A DNA stretch of 64,000 bases from the NCBI RefSeq assembly GCF_900105165.1, contig NZ_LT629740.1, positions 930,001 to 994,000 of the forward strand. The letters run 5' to 3'. The notes beneath the pieces were generated by a model, which saw only the letters and a program-made list of their open reading frames with translations, had not been told where the DNA came from and did not search any database. This document shows positions 49,610-59,105 of this stretch, in pieces; position 1 is the first letter of the stretch; each line of letters begins with the position of its first letter. The translations under genes and the position numbers were made by a program. This DNA comes from Mucilaginibacter mallensis (GTDB lineage Bacteria > Bacteroidota > Bacteroidia > Sphingobacteriales > Sphingobacteriaceae).

Positions 49610-50686
49610 ATGAAGCAACAAGAAGTATTTAAAAAGATAGGCGTAATTATAAAAGAGTTAAGCGATCAATATGAATACCTGAAAACAATAGACGGCCAGC
49701 TAAATGAACTTGAATTGGAACTATTTATAGCCAATTCACATTTCTTAACCGATCATGTAGTGATCCTCAATAAGTTAAACTCAAAAATGGTGCCCGTACC
49801 AGCGCCGGAACCTGTTATTGAAGAGAAGCCACCGATTGTTGAGCCCATAAAATTTGTTGCTGAAGAACTGCCTCCATTAGTTGAAGCCCCGGAGCCTGTT
49901 ATTGAAAAAATAACAGCGGATGAAGAATGGCCGCCTTTGGTTGAGGCCCCTGAACCCGTTGTTGAGCACATACCCGTTAAAGAACCGGAGCCAGAACCAA
50001 CCCCCGAGCCAAGATATTTTGAACCGCTTGTACATTCGGTAAACCAGCCTGTTATAAATCATGCTGGGGATTTACCTGTACCACAGATAGACCTGGAACC
50101 CGGCAGCGATAAAGACAGTTATTCATACATACGTGAAGAGTCTCAAACCATAAGGCATGAGTTAATACTGGATGAGGCTGATTGGAGTGATGAGGATGAG
50201 AGTTATGAAACTGCGCCTACACCAGATGATATTGAAGAGCCAATAATTGAAGAACCAGTAATTGATGTGCCACCTGCCGCTGCCAAACCATTAGAGGTAG
50301 CACATATTGAAGAACTAAAGCCTGTTTTTGAAAGTCCGGCCCCACAAAAAAGAGAATTTGCAAAGGAGGAAGTGCTGACCATTAATGAAAGGATATCGGC
50401 ACAGCTTGCAAGCAAAAGTGGGAATGTTACGGAGCAGATAGGCGCACAAAAAATAGATGACCTTAAACAAGCCATTAACCTTAATGATAAGCTGCTGTAC
50501 ATAAAGGACCTGTTTAACGGCTACAGCCTGGCTTATAGCGAAGCGATAGAAATATTAAACCGCTTTACCTCACTTGAAGAGGCTGACACCTTTTTGAAAA
50601 AGAATTACGTGGCCAAAAACAATTGGGACAGCAAACCTGAAACTACCGAAAAGCTTTATGCCTTGTTAAAACGCCGTTACGCGTAA
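49610..50686 (+). CDS. Acidic proline-rich hypothetical protein
   Basis: 358 residues with no signal peptide; I do not recognise a named family. Residues 1-60 are a helical domain (MKQQEVFKKIGVIIKELSDQYEYL). Residues about 60-250 are a low-complexity, Glu/Pro/Val-rich segment in which PPLVEAPEPV[IV]E occurs twice. The final 100 residues (KPVFESPAPQKREFAKEEVLTINERISAQL onwards, in parts) appear folded and helical (INLNDKLLYIKDLFNGYSLAYSEAIEILNRF). The look is that of an intracellular scaffold with a flexible linker. Its 3' end overlaps the rodA stop by 10 bp on the opposite strand. Confidence 0.75.
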   Translation: MKQQEVFKKIGVIIKELSDQYEYLKTIDGQLNELELELFIANSHFLTDHVVILNKLNSKMVPVPAPEPVIEEKPPIVEPIKFVAEELPPLVEAPEPVIEKITADEEWPPLVEAPEPVVEHIPVKEPEPEPTPEPRYFEPLVHSVNQPVINHAGDLPVPQIDLEPGSDKDSYSYIREESQTIRHELILDEADWSDEDESYETAPTPDDIEEPIIEEPVIDVPPAAAKPLEVAHIEELKPVFESPAPQKREFAKEEVLTINERISAQLASKSGNVTEQIGAQKIDDLKQAINLNDKLLYIKDLFNGYSLAYSEAIEILNRFTSLEEADTFLKKNYVAKNNWDSKPETTEKLYALLKRRYA

Positions 50687-51951
50687 ACAATACCCATCCG
50701 GTTTGAGTCGAGTTTGATCAATACAAACAGCAGTAATGTAAAGCTTATTAATGATGAGCCTCCGTAGCTGATGAATGGCAACGGTATGCCGATTGATGGC
50801 ACTATGCCGATGGTCATGCCTATATTGATAACCACGTGAAAGAATATAACTGAGGCAGCGCCATAGGCATATACGCGTGAAAATGGCGATCGTTGCCTTT
50901 CTGCAATACGAATAATGCGGAGTACTAAAAATAGGTACAATCCTAAAACTACTACTGAGCCTGCAAAACCCCATTCCTCGCCAATTGTACAGAAAATAAA
51001 GTCGGTACTTTGCTCGGGTACAAATGAGTATTTGGTTTGCGTACCCTGCATATAGCCCTTGCCCCAAAGCTTGCCCGAACCTATGGCTATTTTGGATTGA
51101 TTTACATTATAACCTTTGCCTTTCAGATCGGATGTAATGCCTAAAACAATATCAATACGTACTTTTTGATGCGGTTTTAATACATCGTTATAAAGAAATT
51201 TAACGCTGAAAACAAAAGCCACCGTTATACAAAGGCCAACTAATATGGTTGATACCAGCTTGCGGTTTCGCTTAACAAAAAATATAATTATTGCCGCTAT
51301 AATAACTAGCGCTACCACTATATATGTGAGATTATTGAACTTTATAGTTAATACAAACAGGGTGATAAACAAGCCCTCCAGTATCAGGAAGTAGGGTGAT
51401 AAGCCCTCGCGGTATAAAACAAATATAAGGCAGCTAAATACCAGGGTTGAACCGGCATCGGGCTGCAACATGATGAGCGCCATTGGGAAAAGTATGATGC
51501 CCGCTGCCATCAGGAACGATTTAAAATCAGATACTTTTATATTGGTGCCGCTTAAATATCGCGCCAGCATTAAGCAGGTACTAAACTTGGCAAACTCCGA
51601 TGGCTGTAGCCTGAAGCCTCCGCCTAAAGAGATCCATGCCTGGTTACCGCCAACATTACGGCCAACCACCAGTACTAGTATTAATAATAATGTTGTTACG
51701 CCATAAAATGCCGGTGCGAGCGCGGTTATCAATCTACTCTCCAGCAGTAAAATAAATATACCTAATATGATACCTATATTTATATAGATGAACTGCTTGC
51801 CATAATCGGTAGTCATACTAAATAGGCTTGGGTATTTTGGGTTATATGCCGCAGAATGGATATTAAGCAAGCCGATAGTGCATAGCGCCAGGTAAAGAAA
51901 CACCGTGATCCAGTCGACATTAAAAAAGAAACTGCGTTGCGGATTATTCAT
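50677..51951 (-). CDS. rodA: RodA, SEDS peptidoglycan glycosyltransferase
   Basis: 424 residues with about ten membrane helices, a SEDS protein. Motifs: GGNQAWISLGGGFRLQPSEFAKF (about 105-127), MALIMLQPDAGSTLVF, and ISYGGSSLISF near the C-terminus. It polymerises lipid II glycan strands for the elongasome with PBP2. Its start overlaps the 3' end of the PBP2 gene by 8 bp, and it is the last gene of the shape operon. It converges on the acidic protein gene. Confidence 0.95.
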   Translation of the reverse strand: MNNPQRSFFFNVDWITVFLYLALCTIGLLNIHSAAYNPKYPSLFSMTTDYGKQFIYINIGIILGIFILLLESRLITALAPAFYGVTTLLLILVLVVGRNVGGNQAWISLGGGFRLQPSEFAKFSTCLMLARYLSGTNIKVSDFKSFLMAAGIILFPMALIMLQPDAGSTLVFSCLIFVLYREGLSPYFLILEGLFITLFVLTIKFNNLTYIVVALVIIAAIIIFFVKRNRKLVSTILVGLCITVAFVFSVKFLYNDVLKPHQKVRIDIVLGITSDLKGKGYNVNQSKIAIGSGKLWGKGYMQGTQTKYSFVPEQSTDFIFCTIGEEWGFAGSVVVLGLYLFLVLRIIRIAERQRSPFSRVYAYGAASVIFFHVVINIGMTIGIVPSIGIPLPFISYGGSSLISFTLLLFVLIKLDSNRMGIVYA

Positions 51952-53926
51952 TTTCCTTCCCTTTTATGGCTGATGTTAAAACTGCTATCCTATTATCATT
52001 ACGCTTTTTTGTGGCGACACTTTTTATGGTACCTCTTTTACGGATACTATCTGCCTTTGCCTTTCTAATGCTGTCCCTTGCCGCTTCTTTTCTAATTTGA
52101 GAATAATAAAAGGTAGGATCAGGCATTAAGTTGGCGTCCTTTATCCGGTTAAAATCACTCATTGACCGTTTAATGGTATCTGTTAAATATTTTTCAACAA
52201 TATAGCTGGCAATAGGAGCCGCATACCATGCGCCCTGCCCGGCATTTTCAACAACTACGGCGATAGCGATCTTAGGATTTTCCCTTGGTGCAAAAGCTAC
52301 AAATATCGAGTGGTTTTTACCATGCGGGTTTTGCGCTGTACCAGTTTTACCGCACATTACTATACCCGGGATCTGCGAATTATGGGCCGTTCCACTTTCA
52401 ACCACCTGTTGCATGCCGTTAATTACAGGCTCAAAGTATTGCGCATCAATACCTACATAATTGCGTTGTGTGTATTCGGCTTTGGTGATTTTTCTATCGC
52501 CAATGGCTTTAATAAGGTGCGGCCTGTAATAAAAGCCGTGATTGGCAATGGTACACTCAATATTAGCCATTTGCAAAGGGGTTGCCTCCAACTCACCCTG
52601 ACCAATGGCCAGCGAAAGTATGGAGTTTGAGCGCCAGTGGTTAACACCAAACTTTTTATTATAAAGCTGTGCTGTGGGTAAAAAGCCCCGGCCTTCATTG
52701 GGTAAATCAATATCCAGCCTTTCACCAAAACTAAACCTACTCACTTTTTTGCGCCAGTCGACAAAAGTTGTGTCAATATTCTTCGCGCCATTAACATTCA
52801 TCAGCCGTTCGAAAACGCTGGAAAAATAGGTATTACATGATACGGCAATGGCCCGTGCCAGGTCTGATTGGCCATGGGGCTCATCGCAACGTGGAAGGCC
52901 GCCCTTGTAGGCGCCGGTACAGTAATAGGAAGTTTCTGGGGTTATAAGTCCGGCTTGTAAAGCAATTAACGCGTTCAACGGTTTAAATGATGAACCCGGT
53001 GGGTAATATGCCTGTATTGGCCGTATTAAAAACGGCGTATATGGGTCTTTATACATCTTGGCGGCGTTATTACCACGTTCACGGCCTACCATCAGGTTAG
53101 GGTCATAAGTTGGGCTGCTTACAAAGCACAATATTTCGCCGGTTGATGGCTCAATAGCTATAATACTGCCTACTTTATTTTGCATCAATTGTTCACCAAG
53201 CTTTTGTATGGTCATATCAAGCGATGATGTAAGCCGTTCGCCGGCCACTGCAGGCGTATCAAGTGCGCCGTTCATATAGCTGCCCTTTGGCCTGTTGTGC
53301 GAGTCGTACACCATGTTTTTTATGCCCACTTGCCCCCTTAAAACATCCTCGTATGATTTTTCTACACCGGTGATGCCGATATAGTCGCCCTGATGATAAT
53401 TGCCGTGTGAGCGTTTGATCTGATCGTCATTCACCTCTCCAATATACCCCAGGAACTGTGCGGCAACTGAATCAGGGTAAAAACGCAGGTAGCGGGTAAT
53501 TGCCTCAAAGCCGGGAAATTCAGAAAGCCTTTCCTGTATAGAGGCATATTTTTCAACCGTTAATTGTTTTACCAGGGGTGATGCCTGGTTAGGGTAGTAT
53601 TTTTTCGCCTTTTCAAAGGCAACGTCAAAATCATCTTTGGTGATGTCCAGTAGTTTACAGAATTCAAGCGTATCAAATGGTTTTACCTGTTTGGGGGTTA
53701 CCATAATATCATAAAAAGCCTGGTTTTGTACCAGCACTTTGTTATTACGGTCGAGGATCGGTCCGCGGGCGGGATAGATCTTAATTTGCCTGAGTACGTT
53801 TTTGGTGGCGTAAATGCTGTACTGCTTGTCAATTATCTGTATATAAAACAGCTTGGCAAGTAGAATAAGTATGATAGTAATAAAAATCCCTGCGATGACA
53901 TACCGCCGTACAAAAAAAGTATTCAT
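51944..53926 (-). CDS. mrdA: Penicillin-binding protein 2, elongasome transpeptidase
   Basis: 660 residues. N-terminal membrane anchor (YVIAGIFITIILILLAKLFYI), dimerisation/pedestal domain with RGPILDRN, and the transpeptidase domain: SxxK in YPPGSSFKP, SxN in SCNTYFS and KTG in CGKTGTAQ. The C-terminal tail (about 600-660) is basic and Ser/Lys-rich. It cross-links peptidoglycan in side-wall growth with RodA. The gene overlaps mreD upstream by 4 bp and rodA downstream by 8 bp, so all are translationally coupled. Confidence 0.95.
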   Translation of the reverse strand: MNTFFVRRYVIAGIFITIILILLAKLFYIQIIDKQYSIYATKNVLRQIKIYPARGPILDRNNKVLVQNQAFYDIMVTPKQVKPFDTLEFCKLLDITKDDFDVAFEKAKKYYPNQASPLVKQLTVEKYASIQERLSEFPGFEAITRYLRFYPDSVAAQFLGYIGEVNDDQIKRSHGNYHQGDYIGITGVEKSYEDVLRGQVGIKNMVYDSHNRPKGSYMNGALDTPAVAGERLTSSLDMTIQKLGEQLMQNKVGSIIAIEPSTGEILCFVSSPTYDPNLMVGRERGNNAAKMYKDPYTPFLIRPIQAYYPPGSSFKPLNALIALQAGLITPETSYYCTGAYKGGLPRCDEPHGQSDLARAIAVSCNTYFSSVFERLMNVNGAKNIDTTFVDWRKKVSRFSFGERLDIDLPNEGRGFLPTAQLYNKKFGVNHWRSNSILSLAIGQGELEATPLQMANIECTIANHGFYYRPHLIKAIGDRKITKAEYTQRNYVGIDAQYFEPVINGMQQVVESGTAHNSQIPGIVMCGKTGTAQNPHGKNHSIFVAFAPRENPKIAIAVVVENAGQGAWYAAPIASYIVEKYLTDTIKRSMSDFNRIKDANLMPDPTFYYSQIRKEAARDSIRKAKADSIRKRGTIKSVATKKRNDNRIAVLTSAIKGKENE

Positions 53927-54441
53927 TTACGTTCTTTCTTCCTGAAAAATAACAAGCCTATAACCAACATTAAAAATACGGTAAATAAAGAGCTTAAAAC
54001 AAAGCGGCTTAGTGTATATTGTATGTCAGAAATGCGAAAAACTTCAAGGTTGAAAAGGAAAAAGTGATGAAATAGGGTAAGGGTTAATGCGTATGTAAAA
54101 AACCACCTGAAACCCATAATGCTCAGGGTGGGTTCGGGCTCGTTATCAAAGCCTTCTTTTTGTACCGTTATGCTGATGAATAATATACGTACCAATGCCA
54201 GTACCACGCAAGCTGCAGCGTGCAGGCCCGGGGTATCATAAAAAGCATCAATAGTTAGGCCCATTACAAACGCCAATACAAACAGTAATAAGTTTGGCGT
54301 ATCAAAGGGCAGCAGCATGATGAACAAAATGTACAGGTAAGGCGTAGCCAGGTTATACAGGGTGATATTTTTTAACAAAAACACCTGTATAAACACCAGT
54401 AATACAAACCGGATAAAATTAACGAGTATTGTCCTGATCAT
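53923..54441 (-). CDS. mreD: Rod shape-determining protein MreD
   Basis: 172 residues, about five membrane helices with little outside the membrane, as expected for MreD. Sequence is poorly conserved in the family, so the call depends on order: mreB, mreC, this gene, mrdA, rodA. It starts 23 bp inside the mreC 3' end and overlaps mrdA by 4 bp. It stabilises the elongasome through MreC. Confidence 0.85.
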   Translation of the reverse strand: MIRTILVNFIRFVLLVFIQVFLLKNITLYNLATPYLYILFIMLLPFDTPNLLLFVLAFVMGLTIDAFYDTPGLHAAACVVLALVRILFISITVQKEGFDNEPEPTLSIMGFRWFFTYALTLTLFHHFFLFNLEVFRISDIQYTLSRFVLSSLFTVFLMLVIGLLFFRKKERK

Positions 54442-55255
54442 CCTTTTTTTGCAGTGTTTCTATGTCGTCCTGCTCTTTTTGAAATTTGTTATCTACTACG
54501 TTTACGTATTGTAATTTGCTGAAATCAACAGCAAGTGTTATTTCCATACCCCCGCCTTTAGTGCGCAGGTTACTAACCCTGCCAACCATTATCCCTTCAG
54601 GAAACAATGAGTAGCCCGATGTTAATACAGCTTCGCTAATTTTTGGCTGGGCGTTAGTACTTACATCAACCAAGACACCCTTATGTGGATCGAGGTCATC
54701 CGTCCATTGTATCGATCCTATTTCCTTGTTATTAGCCAGCATAACACTGAAGCGGCTATACTTGTTCAGCATGGATTGTACATTGGCCATGTGCGGCGTA
54801 ACATTTACCACTTTGCCAACAATGCCCGTGCTGCTGATAACACCCATACCCACAGCAATACCATCCAAACTGCCACGGTTTATGGTGATGTAGTTATAAG
54901 CACGGTTAAATGAATTGTTGATCACCTTAGCAGTTATGTATTCATACTGTTTTTTAAACACCGTATCAGATACCTTGTGTTTGGCTATAGTATCAATATA
55001 GAATGATGATTTAAGCTGATTGCGCAAATTGGCATTTTCATGGGCCAGGCTATCATTCACTGCTTTTAACGACATATACTCATATAAGCCATTAACCTGG
55101 GTGTACAATTTGCCGGTAACCTCATTAGAGCTGTTAATAAAAGAGGCTTTTTGAAAGGCGTTGTATTTAACGTAGATAATGAGCGCGCTTATCTCAAAAA
55201 TAAGGAATAAAAAAAATGCGTTGTACTTAGTAATGAAGATTAAAAGATTACGCAT
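54419..55255 (-). CDS. mreC: Rod shape-determining protein MreC
   Basis: 278 residues: short cytosolic N-terminus, one membrane helix (FFLFLIFEISALIIYVKY), a coiled coil (about 60-95; MSLKAVNDSLAHENANLRNQL), then the MreC beta domains (AKVINNSFNRAYNYITINRGSLDGIAVGMGVIS; GIVGKVVNVTPHMANVQSML). It links MreB and PBP2 in the periplasm. It is separated from mreB by 108 bp holding a 22-bp inverted repeat, the only large gap in the operon. Confidence 0.93.
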   Translation of the reverse strand: MRNLLIFITKYNAFFLFLIFEISALIIYVKYNAFQKASFINSSNEVTGKLYTQVNGLYEYMSLKAVNDSLAHENANLRNQLKSSFYIDTIAKHKVSDTVFKKQYEYITAKVINNSFNRAYNYITINRGSLDGIAVGMGVISSTGIVGKVVNVTPHMANVQSMLNKYSRFSVMLANNKEIGSIQWTDDLDPHKGVLVDVSTNAQPKISEAVLTSGYSLFPEGIMVGRVSNLRTKGGGMEITLAVDFSKLQYVNVVDNKFQKEQDDIETLQKKDDQDNTR

Positions 55256-55265
55256 TTTTTAGTAG

Positions 55266-55359
55266 GTGAATGGTGAATGGTGAGTAGTGAGTGGTTTATG
55301 ATGATTGGAAAACAACCTTAAACGTGCTATCCACTCACCACTCACTACTCACCACTCAC
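55266..55359. repeat. Inverted GTGAGTG heptamer repeat in the mreB-mreC gap
   Basis: Left arm 55273-55294 and right arm 55338-55359 are 22-bp inverted repeats with one mismatch, made of GTGAGTG/GTGAATG-type units. It lies between mreB stop and mreC start and could be an intra-operon attenuator or mRNA processing hairpin setting the MreB:MreC ratio. Confidence 0.7.
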
Positions 55360-55363
55360 AAAA

Positions 55364-56386
55364 CTATTGCATTAAGAATTTAAAATTACCAATATTTTTC
55401 AAAGCGGTACCTGTACCACGTACTACGGCGCGAAGCGGATCTTCGGCAACGTGAACGGGTAGTTTGGTTTTTGATGCCACACGTTTATCAAGGCCACGCA
55501 GTAATGCGCCACCACCAGTTAAGTAAATACCGGTTTGGTAAATATCAGCCGAAAGCTCCGGCGGGGTAATTTCCAGCGCCTTTAATATCGCTTCTTCTAT
55601 TTTAGAGATAGATTTATCTAAACAATGTGCAATCTCGGTATAAGATACCATGATCTGCTTTGGTACACCGGTCATCAAATCACGACCCTGTACGGCAAAA
55701 TCAGCCGGTGGATCTGCCAGTTCAGGCAATGCCGCGCCAACCTCAATTTTTATCTTCTCAGCAGTACGGTCGCCGATCATGATGTTATGCTGGCGACGAA
55801 TGTATTGTACAATATCAGAGTCGAAATTATCACCCGCAACACGGATAGACTGGTCGCACACGATACCTGATAACGCGATAACCGCGATCTCGGTAGTACC
55901 ACCACCAATATCAATGATCATGTTGCCCATAGGCTCTTCCACATCAATACCAATACCTACCGCGGCAGCCATTGGCTCATGTATTAAGTAAACCTCTTTG
56001 GCTCCTGCAATTTCGGCGCTGTCACGTACAGCACGCTTCTCCACCTCGGTAATACCCGATGGTATACAGATCACCATACGCAGCGACGGGAAAAACCAGC
56101 CCTTACCAGGGTTGATCATTTTTATCATGCCGCGTATCATGTGTTCGGCAGCGTTAAAGTCGGCAATTACACCATCTTTAAGCGGGCGAACGGTACGGAT
56201 ATTGTCGTGGGTTTTACCTTCCATTTGCATGGCCTGGCGCCCAATGGCAATAACTTTGTTTGTTGTACGATCAAAAGCTACTATCGATGGTTCATCGACA
56301 ACTACTTTATCGTTATGTATGATGAGGGTATTTGCGGTACCTAAGTCAATGGCAATTTCTTGCGTAAAAAAATTAAATAAACCCAT
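55364..56386 (-). CDS. mreB: Rod shape-determining protein MreB
   Basis: 340 residues, actin-like fold. Phosphate loops AIDLGTANTLI (about 11-21) and IDIGGGTTEIAVI (about 159-171), and LTGGGALLRGLDKR near the C-terminus. The start MGLFNFFTQEIAIDLG is typical; the N-terminal amphipathic stretch binds the membrane. Polymerises under the inner membrane and steers side-wall synthesis. First gene of the operon that runs through to rodA. Confidence 0.97.
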   Translation of the reverse strand: MGLFNFFTQEIAIDLGTANTLIIHNDKVVVDEPSIVAFDRTTNKVIAIGRQAMQMEGKTHDNIRTVRPLKDGVIADFNAAEHMIRGMIKMINPGKGWFFPSLRMVICIPSGITEVEKRAVRDSAEIAGAKEVYLIHEPMAAAVGIGIDVEEPMGNMIIDIGGGTTEIAVIALSGIVCDQSIRVAGDNFDSDIVQYIRRQHNIMIGDRTAEKIKIEVGAALPELADPPADFAVQGRDLMTGVPKQIMVSYTEIAHCLDKSISKIEEAILKALEITPPELSADIYQTGIYLTGGGALLRGLDKRVASKTKLPVHVAEDPLRAVVRGTGTALKNIGNFKFLMQ

Positions 56387-56484
56387 TTGTAGTTTGCTTC
56401 AAATAATTTGCAAAGTTGATAAAAATACACTTAAAAAAATTAATTAATAATGTAATTAAGCGTTAAAATATCAAATTTATTGTT

Positions 56485-56583
56485 GTCGTGTAATTGATTA
56501 GTTGATTAAGTTGACTTAGGTTGATTATGTTGCATAAGTTAATTAAAATAACCCGGTCACACAATCAACCACTTAACTAATCG
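56485..56583. repeat. Heptamer microrepeat hairpin (GTTGATT type) between purH and mreB
   Basis: Left half has GATTAGTTGATTAAGTTGAC-type units from about 56497; right half ends with AATCAACCACTTAACTAATC (56564-56583), their approximate reverse complement. It lies immediately after the purH stop and before the mreB start; both genes are on the minus strand. It likely ends the purH transcript. Confidence 0.5.
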
Positions 56584-56589
56584 GCAAAA

Positions 56590-58116
56590 TTAATGTTTAA
56601 AATGGCGTACACCGGTAGTAACCATCGCTATGCCTTTTTCATTGCTCATGTTGATGGAATCCTGGTCCTTGATTGATCCGCCGGGTTGTAAAATAGCAGT
56701 AATACCTGCATCAGCAGCAATCTCGGCACAATCCGGGAACGGGAAGAAAGCATCAGATGCCATAACCGCTCCTTTTAAATCAAAACCAAAGCTTTCCGCT
56801 TTTACAATGGCTTGTTTTAATGAATCAACCCTTGAAGTTTGACCCACGCCACTTGCCATCAGCTGACTGTTTTTGGCGAATACGATAGTGTTTGATTTGG
56901 TATGCTTAACCACTTTGTTAGCAAAGAAAAGATCTTTCAATTCCTGCTCAGTTGGCTGTTTTGTAGTAGCAGTTGTCATTTGAGCCGGACCTTCGATAAC
57001 CGCGTCTTTATCTTGTTCAATAACACCATTTAATAGTGTCTTAAACTGTTTAACAGGTAATTCAACCGGCTGGCGGATCAGGATGATACGGTTTTTCTTG
57101 CCCTGTAAAATCTTAACAGCCTCATCGGTGTAAGCAGGTGCAATTAATACCTCGTAAAATATCTTGTCTATCTCAGTTGCTGTTTCAGCATTGATCTCGT
57201 CGTTAGCGATGATAACACCACCGAAGGCTGATACTGGGTCGCAGGCAAGCGCATCCATCCATGCTTCTTTAATAAAAGAGCGCGAAGCGATACCGCAAGC
57301 ATTGGTATGTTTTAATATGGCGATGGTTGGTTCGGTAAATTCATCAATAAGGGCAACAGCGGCATCAACATCAACCAGGTTGTTGTATGATAATTCCTTA
57401 CCATTCAGTTTGGTGAACATAGCGTCAAGGTTACCGTAGAAAACACCTTTTTGATGCGGGTTTTCGCCGTAACGCAGAATCTGGCTGGTTTGTATGCTTT
57501 GTTTAAATACCGGCATTGGTTCTTCCTGGTTAAAATACTGGAAGATGGCGGTATCATAGTTTGATGAAATGTTGAATGCTTTTTGAGCGAAGGTACGGCG
57601 CTGATCTAAGGTTGTGGTACCGGCTTGTGTGGTAAGCAGGTTCTCCAGTTGACCGTAATCATCTTTTGATGCCACGATAACCACATCTTTGAAGTTTTTA
57701 GCCGCTGCGCGGATAAGGGAGATACCACCGATGTCGATCTTTTCGATCACATCATCGGCGCCAGCGCCTGATTTTACAGTTTCCTCAAACGGATAAAGAT
57801 CAACGATCACCAGGTCAATTTCCGGGATCTCGTATTGCGCTAATTGCTGCTCATCGCTATCAAAATTTCTGCGTGCCAGTATACCGCCGAACACCTTAGG
57901 GTGCAGGGTTTTTACACGGCCACCTAATATGGACGGGTAAGAGGTAAGGTCCTCAACAGCAATTACATCAACCCCAAGTGAGCGTATAAAAGTTTCGGTA
58001 CCACCGGTTGTATATATTTTTACACCCAGGCGGTTTAACTCGTGAATTATAGGCTCAAGGTTGTCTTTATAGTAAACAGAAATTAGCGCGTTTTTTATTT
58101 GAACAGACTGGCTCAT
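56590..58116 (-). CDS. purH: Bifunctional AICAR formyltransferase/IMP cyclohydrolase
   Basis: 508 residues taking the ATG at 58116 (MSQSVQIKNALIS); an in-frame TTG at 58122 is less likely. N-terminal IMP cyclohydrolase domain (MGS-like; about 1-190; GGRVKTLHPKVFGGIL) and C-terminal AICAR transformylase (about 200-508; LRYGENPHQKG, and KHTNACG with the catalytic Lys-His). It catalyses the last two steps of IMP synthesis. purN lies about 1 kb upstream on the same strand, but a noncoding repeat element separates them. Confidence 0.96.
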   Translation of the reverse strand: MSQSVQIKNALISVYYKDNLEPIIHELNRLGVKIYTTGGTETFIRSLGVDVIAVEDLTSYPSILGGRVKTLHPKVFGGILARRNFDSDEQQLAQYEIPEIDLVIVDLYPFEETVKSGAGADDVIEKIDIGGISLIRAAAKNFKDVVIVASKDDYGQLENLLTTQAGTTTLDQRRTFAQKAFNISSNYDTAIFQYFNQEEPMPVFKQSIQTSQILRYGENPHQKGVFYGNLDAMFTKLNGKELSYNNLVDVDAAVALIDEFTEPTIAILKHTNACGIASRSFIKEAWMDALACDPVSAFGGVIIANDEINAETATEIDKIFYEVLIAPAYTDEAVKILQGKKNRIILIRQPVELPVKQFKTLLNGVIEQDKDAVIEGPAQMTTATTKQPTEQELKDLFFANKVVKHTKSNTIVFAKNSQLMASGVGQTSRVDSLKQAIVKAESFGFDLKGAVMASDAFFPFPDCAEIAADAGITAILQPGGSIKDQDSINMSNEKGIAMVTTGVRHFKH

Positions 58117-58249
58117 TAGCAATGAATTTTTTGAGCCGCAAAGGTAGGAATTAGGGATTAGAGATTAATCATTAATAATTATTTTTTTTGATGTTATCGA
58201 TTGAGAGTCAGAATGCAGGTTTTTTATTTGGTGCATCATACTCAAGCTC

Positions 58250-59100
58250 CGTGCGTCATTGCGGAGGGACGAAGCAATCCCCGACTGTGCAGAGCGGACA
58301 TACAAGCTGGTTACCTATCGCATGGTATCGCTTTTCGCTAAGAAGTTACTTTTTGTCTTGATACAAAAAGTAACCAAAAAAATCAAGACAACAAGGATGC
58401 TTCCCTCGCTCCCTGCCGGTTCTTCACGCTTTTTTCGCTGTTCGGTACTTCGTACCTTCACATCACCCAAAAAGCTAAACCGGCATTCCCGCCTCCACGC
58501 TGGCCCGCCCTTGTTGTCGGGGTCCACGCTTTTTTTAAATGCGCACTTATTTAAAAATGTCATTGCGAGGAGGAACGACGAAGCAACCTCTTCGCGTTTA
58601 ATATATGCATGCGATGAGGTTGCCACGTTAGCGCTCGCAATGACAAAATGGAGATTAGTACTTTATCTTCCTCGTCAGTAGAACAGCTTCGGGTGAAATC
58701 AGGCAAAACGATGGTGGCCTTGTGCGTAATGGCAGGGCATAGCAGATTTTTACAGAAGGGCAAAGGCAAAGCGCGTAGCGACAGCAGGGTAAAAATATAG
58801 CAGCCCAGGTTTTGCCTGGTTTGCAGGGCAGTGGCCTTGTGCGGCAAAGAAGCATTTCTGCTGACTTGATTTATTCATCTGTTATTTGTTTTTCAATGGT
58901 ATTCATGAGCTCCCTCCGGTCGGTTTTTGTTTCTTTTGTATCAAGACAATACGGCGAAGCCCTCTTGAGCACCTTAAAAAACAAACAACTTGCGAAAAAC
59001 AAATAGGCCTTAGCGGCTATGAGCGATACCAAGCGACTCAATAGATAAGCAAAAGGCTCTGTATAGCCTAAAGATTGCTTCGTTCCTCGCAATGACGCAT
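58250..59100. repeat. Large noncoding composite repeat, copy B
   Basis: About 850 bp bounded by a GCGTCATTGCGGAGGGACGA arm (58252) and an inverted arm GATTGCTTCGTTCCTCGCAA ending in TGACGC at 59097. The core (about 58382-58870) matches copy A in blocks: GACAACAAGG with CCTTGTTGTC, the internal TCATTGCGAG pair (58559-58643), GTAGAACAGCTTCGGGTGAA (58678), and AGGCAAAAC with GTTTTGCCT. The right terminal module (58869-59000) is the reverse complement of copy A's left module, with the left module reduced. It carries a short in-frame MNTIEKQITDE end in both copies but no real gene. Confidence 0.75.
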
Positions 59101-59105
59101 GATTT

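Noticed and set aside
50677..50686. Overlap of the acidic protein gene and rodA as a regulatory antisense site
   Set aside because: A 10-bp tail-to-tail overlap is common in compact genomes and gives no evidence of regulation.
55998..56447. 149-codon plus-strand frame opposite mreB
   Set aside because: Antisense to mreB; no signal or domain.
58259..58681. 140-codon plus-strand frame inside repeat copy B
   Set aside because: Composition is that of a translated repeat; no counterpart of the same frame in copy A.
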